Positions 12,501 to 19,851 of a DNA stretch of 64,000 bases are shown one piece after another (position 1 is the first letter of the stretch; every line of letters starts with the position of its first letter). The stretch is from Phaeosaccion multiseriatum (lineage: Eukaryota > Ochrophyta, other classes), in the NCBI GenBank assembly GCA_965112735.1, contig OZ218954.1, positions 372,001 through 436,000 on the forward strand. Direction: 5' to 3'. A program made the position numbers and the translations under genes. The notes under the pieces are model-generated. The model worked only from the letters and a program-made list of their open reading frames with translations. It did not search any database and was not told where the DNA came from.

Positions 12501-14637
12501 CCAACAAGGAGCTGGCGACATCAGAGTGCAGGCTCTCTTATAGGAAGACAGCGCCGCACTCCCCGGACCGGTATGTAGACAAGGTGATCGTCAAGCTGCC
12601 TACCGACAAGTGCGAGTTCGTTCTGTTGGACCTGACGAAGGTCCAGGACCAACGCAAGCTGCTGCGGCTGCCGGGCATGGGGCGGGCAGCAGGGGGGAGC
12701 CGAGGGGTGGAGCCGAGATGGGTGGCCGTGCGGGCAGATACGCTGAATGGCGAGCCTGTTCCCGGCACCATTCGGCTCGAGGTTATCTTTAGAGACTATG
12801 GCCAACCTCCGCCACCGCCTGCTGTTGGGGTGCAAGAAGGAATCGTGCCAAGGCTAGTCGACTTCCGCCCACCAGGGTTCAAGGAGGAGAGGGCCTGCTG
12901 CGCGCCCGAGGTGAAGGTGACGAGGGAGAAGGTGACGAGGGAGAAGGGGAGGGACAAGCTTGTAGCTCTCCGAGTTGAACACTCCGAGAAGGCCCGCTCT
13001 CTGCCGAAGGTGCCGAAAACGAAGACTCAGCGGAGGAAGAGCGCAGAGGCTGCCGCTCTCCGCAAGAGAATTCGCGACGCGGACCAGGCGAGGGCGAAGG
13101 CGTATGGTGGAGGGCACCGCAAGTGGCGCCCATTACGGGAAGGTGACTTGTCTCGCAGGGCCGGGCTGGGGCCGAATACCCATTCCGTGCAAGTGCTTGA
13201 TGTCATGGAGGGCTGTTCCGCAGAGGATGCCACGAGCCTACGCGAGTACTTGGAGAAGCTCACTCCCTGTCAGCGCTGGGGCGGGGCGGATCCGGGGGTT
13301 CGCTCTTTCCTCCATATCTACGACATGGGGAATAACCGCGTGTATCGGGTTGGGCACAAGTTCTCTGCTAACGTGCGGAAGGTGCAGAAGAAAATCGCCC
13401 GCCTGGACGGGGCCATACACGAGGCGAGAGAGGTAAGCAAGGAGCTTAGTAGCGAAAGGCAAGGCAGGGGAAAACTGACAGCTCACTCGCTCCGCTCAGC
13501 CATGGGAGGAGGCCTCCCCTCCGCCCCTCCTCTCTTGCCCCTACTCTTGACTTGTTCCCTGGCTGCTGACTGAATCGGCCGCTCCCGCCCTCCTCTCCCT
13601 CTCCCTTGCTAGGTCGGCGACACTGCCATCCTCAAGGCGCTGTGCTCTGAGCAAGCCAAGATACGCCAGCGTTTGAAGCACCATACTTTGGTGCTTCACA
13701 CAATCGCCATCAGGCTCATCACAGCGACTTTTACCCACTTTGTGTTGCCCCCGGTTGACGCCAAAGCGTGGGCGAGCCGGAAAGGCCGCTTGAGAGCGGG
13801 TCTGCCCAGGGACATGGGGAAGGACATGGCGGCTCTATCCTTCGGAAAATTTCGACAGCGGCTTCGATTGGTGAGTGCTGGCTGGACAGGAGTTAGGGGA
13901 AGGGAATAGGGAGCCCAAAGCTGTATACGAGGAGGCGACTGCCCTCGCTCCGCCTTGCTTGCCTCTTACTAGGCCTACTTGCTGCTCCTTTGCCTCTGCC
14001 TCCTCTCGCTCGTCCTCCTCCCTCACCAGGCGGCATCGTCTCCATCCTGCCCTCTGACGACCCTCTGTGAGCCCAGCGAAGCCTACACCACCAAAACGTG
14101 TGGCTCTTGCGGGGCTTACAACGAGGCCGTCGGCGGCAAGAAGCAGTGGGTATGCCCCACTTGCCACCAGATGCTACTCCGCGACCCCTCAGCCGCCCGG
14201 ACCATCACTCTGTTGGGGTTGCAGGAGTTCGCAAGGGGCGTGCTTCCATCCTCGTCCGTGCTGAAGCCACAAGCGAAGGCACGGACACACCAAACCTCCC
14301 CAGTACGTCGTGTTGGAAGAAGGCATAAGCAAGTCGCCCGCCCTGCCGAGCACCTGCGTTCTTGTTCTTGTTTGTGTCTGCCTGCAACAATACCCTTCCC
14401 CCCCTTCCCTTCAGCTTTTCTTCTTCACTTGCTCTTGCCTGGGCCGCTTTTCTTGCTTTGCTTTCTTGACTTGTTGCCCTGCCTCACTACCTCGCCTGCC
14501 TGCCTGCCTGGCCTCGCTCCGCCCTCTCGCTCGTCCTGCTGTTGCTTTGCTAGTCGGGGCCACCTGCCGGGGGAGCAGCCGGAGGGCTTGCCCAAGAGGC
14601 TGTACAGGCTACTTCGCGATCGGAGCGTAGTCTGTAG
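3259..14637 (+). CDS. Giant cytidine-deaminase-like / Fanzor (TnpB-like RuvC) fusion protein
   Basis: The model joins exons 3259-3458, 3672-3876, 4338-6317, 6441-6563, 6730-8088, 8218-10482, 11297-13432, 13613-13870, 14030-14302 and 14554-14637 (TAG). All junctions are GT-AG and in frame, giving about 2960 residues. Order of parts: short helical N-terminus; about 600 residues of Gly/Arg-rich repeats; an unknown region with polyQ (about 7134-7177); a CDA-superfamily deaminase (7735-8290); a linker with poly-Glu (9120-9240), polyQ (9488-9530) and a Lys run that could be a nuclear signal (10019-10075); a large helical region; and a Fanzor-type RuvC nuclease with zinc ribbon. Fanzors are known eukaryotic RNA-guided, TnpB-related nucleases carried by transposons. 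All three acidic RuvC residues and both domains' zinc ligands are present, so the gene looks intact. The start is uncertain: 1932 with exon 2908-3086 is an alternative entry. That deaminase and nuclease share one transcript is inferred from reading phase. Known Fanzors are much shorter. Confidence 0.62.
4338..6317 (+). other. Gly/Arg-rich low-complexity exon with internal block duplications
   Basis: This is a 660-codon exon, phase 0 at both ends, dominated by (GGA)n. In the spliced frame it reads poly-Gly with GRGRG segments, like RGG/RG RNA-binding tails. Unique blocks are repeated inside it: SGESSQPVRVSASRKRARG occurs near 4883 and 5405 (with H for P), and SGERSPTPPRKRSRG near 5831 and 6152. 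The two other forward frames are also open over long spans: an acidic frame 4516-5142 and an Arg-rich frame 4730-6244. The Gly frame is preferred because it alone matches both splice phases and ends in a normal acidic segment (DDGSSDEDCSDTELQGE). Confidence 0.6.
7615..8290 (+). other. Cytidine-deaminase-like (CDA superfamily) domain
   Basis: The order of motifs matches zinc-dependent deaminases: an N-terminal helix (LAAKVFEKAVERGKAG), a strand pair (GAIAAGLLNTDTGAILVSG), then GAHAEPDVISRAL. In the last, His 7864-7866 would bind zinc and Glu 7870-7872 would be the proton shuttle. A strand VLVVSTAPCYACARF follows, with the two zinc-binding Cys at 7954-7956 and 7963-7965. The domain then reads ITHVIAG and GVDKLRETNIQV, like the last strands of dCMP, RibD or tRNA deaminases. 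An intron (8089-8217, phase 0) splits it at NIQ|V. Substrate cannot be read from sequence: free nucleotide, tRNA, mRNA and single-stranded DNA are all possible. Confidence 0.8.
9106..9240 (+). repeat. (GAG)n coding repeat, poly-Glu
   Basis: A GAG-triplet run inside the long exon 8218-10482 encodes about 35 nearly uninterrupted Glu after a short Lys run. It is open in frame and probably a flexible acidic linker. Confidence 0.85.
10483..11296 (+). repeat. Intron filled with alternating TG/CG repeats
   Basis: The intron lies between CTG|gtaagt (10482) and acacgcag|GTG (11297), both phase 0. About 10541-11200 is almost pure (TG)n/(CGTG)n, an alternating purine-pyrimidine tract, and ends in (CA)n before the acceptor. 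Long HTHTHT or CVCVRV frames here are artefacts of the repeat. Confidence 0.85.
13200..14302 (+). other. Fanzor/TnpB RuvC nuclease core and zinc ribbon
   Basis: RuvC-I is GGADPGVRSFLHIYD with the catalytic Asp at 13289-13291; DPGVR is typical of Fanzors. The middle part (exon 13613-13870) matches the family layout: a long helix, FTHFVLPPVDAKAW, then LSFGKFRQRLRL. The segment CEPSEAYTTKTCGSCG follows, with Glu at 14078-14080 in the position of the relocated catalytic Glu of Fanzors. Zinc ribbon: Cys at 14099 and 14108, then WVCPTC with Cys at 14153 and 14162. RuvC-III is LLRDPSAARTI with Asp at 14183-14185, replacing the usual RDxNAA. Introns 13433-13612, 13871-14029 and 14303-14553 are all phase 0. 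Confidence 0.87.
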
Positions 14638-14897
14638 GTGAGATGGCTGCTGCCTGCTGCTCGCTCCCCTGCACCCCCAGCCACGCCAAAGTCATGAACT
14701 CTTTCCTAACAACCTGCCCCTCTCCCCGCCCGCCCCCCCCCCCGCCCCTCCGCCCCTGCCCTCTGATTGCTTCCTGCCTCCTGCCTCGGCGATTGCTTTT
14801 GCTTCCCGCGATATCTTCCCGCCTCCCGCTCCCGCAATCTCCCGCCTTTGCCAAAAAATTCCAAATTTCGTTTTCTTCTCCCTTTTTCGGGCCGGCG

Positions 14898-15049
14898 GTC
14901 GACGGTATAAAAATGCGCCCAGATCCTGACACGCTATCGCCCACTTTCTCGATAGCGGATAGCACACCCCCACCCCTCGACACCCCCCCCCCCCCAAAGC
15001 CGGCTGGCGCCGGCGATAGCGGATAGCGGATAGCGCGTCAGGGGTCGAC
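14898..15049 (+). other. Structured inverted repeat, candidate element end or noncoding RNA
   Basis: The stretch is bounded by GTCGAC at 14898-14903 and 15044-15049. Inside, CGCTATCG (14932-14939) pairs perfectly with CGATAGCG (14950-14957) over a 10-nt loop. GCTATCGCC (14933-14941) can instead pair with GGCGATAGC (15012-15020). CCTGACACGCTATC (14925-14938) matches the complement of 15029-15042 at 13 of 14 positions. GGATAGC is repeated at 15021-15034. Alternative pairings make it a candidate guide-RNA scaffold or terminal inverted repeat; either role is inferred. Confidence 0.4.
14904..14912 (+). promoter_or_regulatory. TATA-box-like sequence
   Basis: GGTATAAAAATG sits directly upstream of the hairpin sequence and about 830 bases before the LRR start codon. 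If real, it would more likely drive a short noncoding transcript through the hairpins than the LRR gene. Confidence 0.25.
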
Positions 15050-15736
15050 TCTCTCACTCTTTCCTCTCGAAGGCAGAGCGAAGTAAGGCTGTTGAGCTAT
15101 CAAGAGAGTGTTGATTTATCGATAATCTAGAAAATAAAAAAATAAAAAAATAGAAAAGCAAGGTTGGGCCGACCGCGTGTGCTTCTTACGAGCGCACGAA
15201 GGGACCTCAGGAGTGCATTCGCCAAAGGGAGTCTAAAGGCTACCCAACCTAAAACGGAAACTCCCCGAGTGGAGTGCGTCGTGTGAGATATAACGATGCT
15301 GCGGCGCATGTGGAGCTTCCCTTGCTTTGATTGCTTCCCTCGGTGCTGTCTCCTGGCTGATGCACCTCCGCCGGCTCCTTTCCGTGGGACATTCCTACTG
15401 CCTCCTCGTGCACCTCCATGGCCTCCTCTGCCTCTGGAGGGACTGCGCCAAGCCACACCCGAGAATGGAGGGGATTTTATTGACTTACAGGAATCAACCT
15501 AAGACTTACGTATGCAAGGAGGGCTGCTGCTCATGGACCGGATTTGGCCCTTGATGAAGTCAACAACAAGCGGGTGCTGTATACAGCAGGGCTGTCGGCA
15601 GTTTGCAGTTCGCAGTTCATGCAACCTTATCAAAATTGAACACCAAAATGGAATCGACATTCCGGCCTGATGAGGGGGGGCGTGGGTGCGTGCGTGCCCG
15701 GCCCAATCCGATTGTCCCGTAACGGTTTTTCTGAAA

Positions 15737-18700
15737 ATGCATCGCATAGCGCCGGATCGCCTGATTTCAATAGCGCCGGATCGCCTGATTCCTCTGCATC
15801 ATCGCGACGAAGCTCCACTCGAGAAGGCTCCCACTTCCACTTGTGCAGCTCCCACTCCTGCTTGCGCCACGCCTCCTGCATCTTCTATAACTAATTGGAG
15901 AAGGGTTACACTAGGACAGCTTGAAGGTCTTCCCTCAGCCACGCTTCATCCACCTCCAATGGCCATTGTGATTTTTCAGGATGGCAGCGAGGAGACTCTG
16001 TCAATAGGGGAGACGTTAGAGGATACCTTGTCTCCCATCTTTCGTGAGCGATACACTCCAAATGGTGAGTGAGGTATCGATCATGGCTGGTCCTAAGTGC
16101 TTGCTGGTTTGTTAGGACCTGCTCGGTTGACCCGCACCTAATCTGGCGATCTTTCCTCTGATGTCGCTGCACCCCATGATGAAGGCGCGGTGGTGAAGTT
16201 ATGGGTGGCGTTTGGAGGCTTATCAGGTGAGGAGTGCAAGAATAAATTTTTGCGTTTCGAACCATGAGCAACGGAGGTATCAGCCCAGCAGCCCCGTTCA
16301 GCGCTATGTCCGCCCCCCTACTGGTTAAGCACTTCTTCTGCCTATCTGTGTTGCCGAATCTCCCGCTCTCCTCCCCCCCCAACAGGCCCCATTCCCTCCG
16401 AGCTCGGGAATCTCCATAGCCTCACGTACCTAGACCTTTCCACCAACCACCAGCTGTCGGGTGAGTGCATGGGGGGGTCGAGTTGTGTCCGAGGAGACGG
16501 GTGTGCATCCCTGCTGCTCTTGAGCAATGCCCTGAGCTGTGGCGGGGAGGCCTCCAACGAGCTGCATGCATGACGAGCGATGACTCACTCTATGTACTGC
16601 TCCTGCCGAATGCCCCTCTTCTTCCCCCTGACAGGCCCCATTCCCTCCGAGCTCGGGAATCTCCGTAGCCTCACGGAACTATACCTTTCCAGCAACCAGC
16701 TGTCGGGTGAGTGCATGCGGGGGTCGAGTTGTGTCCGGGGAGACGGGTGTGCATCCCTGCTGCTCTTGAGCAATGCCCTGAGCTGTGGCGGGGAGGCCTC
16801 CAACGAGCTGCATGCATGACGATGACTCACTCTATTGACTGCTTCTGCCTGGGCTGCCGAATGTCCCCCTCCCCCCCCAACAGGCTCCATTCCCTCCGAG
16901 CTCGGGAATCTCCATAGCCTCACGAAACTAGACCTTTCCTGCAACCAGCTGTCGGGTGAGTGCATGCGGGGGTCGAGTTGTGTCCGAGGAGACGGGTGTG
17001 CATCCCTGCTGCTCTTGAGCAATGCCCTGAGCTGTGGCGGGGAGGCCTCCAACGAGCTGCATGCATGACGAGCGATGACTCACTCTATGTACTGCTCCTG
17101 CCGAATGCCCCTCTTCTTCCCCCTGACAGGCCCCATTCCCTCCGAGCTCGGGAATCTCCGTAGCCTCACGGAACTATACCTTTCCAGCAACCAGCTGTCG
17201 GGTGAGTGCATGCGGGGGTCGAGTTGTGTCCGAGGAGACGGGTGTGCATACCTGCTGCTCTTCAGCCATGCCCTGAGCTGTGGCGGGGAGGCCTCCAACG
17301 AGCTGCATGCATGAGGATGTCTCACTCTATTTACTGCTTTCCTGCCGAATGTCCCCCTCCCCCCCCAACAGGCTCCATTCCCTCCGAGCTCGGGAATCTC
17401 CATAGCCTCACGATGCTATTTCTTTCCAACAACCAGCTGTCGGGTGAGTGCATGCGGGGGTCGAGTTGTGTCCGGGGAGACGGGTGTGCATCCCTGCTGC
17501 TCTTGAGCAATGCCCTGAGCTGTGGCGGGGAGGCCTCCAACGAGCTGCATGCATGACGATGACTCACTCTATTGACTGCTTCTGCCTGGGCTGCCGAATG
17601 TCCCCCTCCCCCCCCAACAGGCCCCATTCCCTCCGAGCTCGGGAATCTCCATAGCCTCACGAAACTAGACCTTTCCTGCAACCAGCTGTCGGGTGAGTGC
17701 ATGCGGGGGTCGAGTTGTGTCCGAGGAGACGGGTGTGCATCCCTGCTGCTCTTGAGCAATGCCCTGAGCTGTGGCGGGGAGGCCTCCAACGAGCTGCATG
17801 CATGACGAGCGATGACTCACTCTATGTACTGCTCTCCTGCCGAATGTCCCCCTCCCCCCCCAACAGGCTCCATTCCCTCCGAGCTCGGGAATCTCCATAG
17901 CCTCACGATGCTATTTCTTTCCAACAACCAGCTGTCGGGTGAGTGCATGCGGGGGTCGAGTTGTGTCCGGGGAGACGGGTGTGCATCCCTGCTGCTCTTG
18001 AGCAATGCCCTGAGCTGTGGCGGGGAGGCCTCCAACGAGCTGCATGCATGAGGATGTCTCACTCTATTTACTGCTCTCCTGCCGAATGTCCCCCTCCCCC
18101 CCCAACAGGCTCCATTCCCTCCGAGCTCGGGAATCTCCATAGCCTCACGTACCTAGACCTTTCCACCAACCACCAGCTGTCGGGTGAGTGCATGGGGGGG
18201 TCGAGTTGTGTCCGAGGAGACGGGTGTGCATCCCTGCTGCTCTGCAGCCATGCCCTGACTGAGCTGTGGCGGGGAGGCCTCTAACGAACCTGCACGCATA
18301 ACGATGAGTCATCCTCCCGCCCCCTCCCTCTTCCCCCCCTCCCTCGCTCAGACAACCCTGGAAATCTTTACGGTCGTGGGGGGTCCTGGGCCGCTGACGC
18401 CGTGAAGCGTTGGCAGGCACAGATCGCCCCTCCTCCACCCCCCCCTCGACCGCAGCCCGCTGCAAGAGCAGCAGCAGCAACAGGAGTAAATGGTGTCAGG
18501 ACGAGCAGTGGCGCCGCGAGTCCCCTGTCTGCGTGGCTGAGAGACAAGTGCGGCTTTGACAACCCCGACAAGCTGGCCAAGGACCTTGCCGGTGTGGGCG
18601 TCGACATGGGCGTGGTCCGCTTCTCGGAGCAGGAGGACCTGGAGGAGGCCATTGCCAGTCTCACGTGGGCCCCCATCCGCAAGAAGGCCTTCCTCAGAGC

Positions 18701-19325
18701 GTGCAAGGCCGGGAGGAACGAGCAGGGATCGGAGTGCCTGAACAAGGCCTTCCATGACTTCACAGTACACAACAAATCTGCGGCAGGGGAAGCAGCGGCA
18801 GCTGCTGGCGTCGGGCCACTGCGTGGACCGTCGTTGGTGCGAATGTGCAGTGACCCACGGCACCCCCCCACCGACTTCACACACGAGCAGTGGGTTTCCA
18901 CGCGAGATGCTCTATACCAGTACAAGGGCAGCACGGACTCGAAGCATAATCAGGCGCATTGGGTGGCTAAGCACATGAATATGATGCAGGAGAATTACTT
19001 ATCCAGCATCAGCCAGGTGGGGGGCTGCGGTCGCAAACTCGCGGAAGCCGCGGCCATGTGCCACTTGGGGGTGGGCAGACCCCCACCCAAGCCCGGGAGA
19101 CCCGTCAACAGTACTAAGCACAGCGACTGCATGAGCCTTGGCGAGATGATCAGCAAGATGCTTCGCGAAGTGCCCGCCGTGACCACCAAGACATCCTTCA
19201 CGGTGCTGCGGGAGTTCGGCAACGATGAGTCGCATCACAACGCGTGGCGGAAACAGTATGACAGGAAGATTGACTTCGTGCATGCTGCATACGCCGTCGC
19301 CAGTGAGATTCTACACTTGATCTGA
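15737..19325 (+). CDS. Leucine-rich-repeat protein with one exon per repeat and SAM-like C-terminus
   Basis: The start is ATG 15737. Exons are 15737-16064, eight LRR exons (16386-16460, 16635-16706, 16884-16955, 17130-17201, 17372-17443, 17621-17692, 17867-17938, 18109-18183) and 18352-19325 (TGA); the protein has 627 residues. Every internal exon starts and ends in phase 1 and encodes one plant-type LRR, for example GPIPSELGNLHSLTYLDLS. Such LRRs form a binding solenoid. There is no signal peptide or kinase domain, so a soluble scaffold is more likely than a receptor. The C-terminal exon has a Pro/Ala linker and then a possible SAM-like helical bundle (WLRDKCGFDNPDKLAKDLAG ... IRKKAFLRACKAG). 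The rest is unrecognised. Confidence 0.8.
16386..18183 (+). repeat. Eight near-identical LRR exon-intron cassettes
   Basis: The period is 242-249 bases. Each unit is a 72-75-nt exon plus an intron of about 170 nt that is almost identical between copies, including GGGTCGAGTTGTGTCCG and the C-run before the acceptor. Conserved introns mean recent duplication. Confidence 0.95.
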
Positions 19326-19851
19326 GCTGTACCACCAACGCGCTAACTACCATGGCAGACTCGCCCTGCACAGCAGAAGCTGTCATTTGTAAATACATTT
19401 CACTTTCCATCTTCATTTCAGTTTAGTTCTGCACTTGCTGCACCAAGCCCCCGCTCCACCGCTGCTGCCAGAGCTGTGCACATCCTGGGTCTGTTGCTTG
19501 GCGACGACGTCGGGCCGCTGCCGTATGTAGTACTGCCGTGGCCAACGATACCCCCAGGGAGCACAAGTCAGTCCCCCATGCGCCTCCATCATAGCAGGGG
19601 ATGGCAGCCAATGGCAGGCATGCGCTCCTACAACGTCCAACCCTCTCCCCTTCCCCCCTCACCTCCTTGCAGGAGCAAGCAGTTGGTAATACAGCAGCAG
19701 CTGCAGAGAAGATCCCTCTCCCCTCTTCGAAATGCAATGTCCTCGACTCTCCTTCTCTTACCCCAGCCCCACCTTCCTCTCCTCCACCCCTACCCCCCCC
19801 CCCTCTCCTCCTCCTTCTCCTCCTCATCATCATCGTAGCTCGTCCTCATCC
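19326..19851. other. Convergent 3' spacer (LRR gene / flippase gene)
   Basis: The gap lies between the stops of the plus-strand LRR gene and the minus-strand ATPase gene. It contains A/T-rich DNA near 19390-19425, a CTC-rich tract around 19760-19830, and one copy of the AGTTGGTAATACAGCAG motif (19681-19697). No gene is seen. Confidence 0.6.

Larger units (their letters stand above)
14638..15736 (+). other. Spacer between the Fanzor gene and the LRR gene
   Basis: This 1.1-kb gap has no convincing coding region. It begins C-rich (14640-14880), then holds a TATAAAA box and an inverted-repeat structure (14898-15049), an A-rich stretch (15120-15155), and a segment (15465-15510) that recurs near 39338. 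It could contain the end of a Fanzor-bearing mobile element, its guide RNA, and the promoter of the LRR gene. Confidence 0.5.

Noticed and set aside
14641-15026. 127-codon plus frame after the Fanzor stop
   Set aside because: C-rich composition, no domain, and it overlaps the structured inverted repeat; no splice link to either neighbour.
16386-18183. Overlapping minus-strand and alternative-frame ORFs repeated in each LRR cassette
   Set aside because: They cross the conserved introns; only the phase 1-1 exon model gives a continuous LRR protein.
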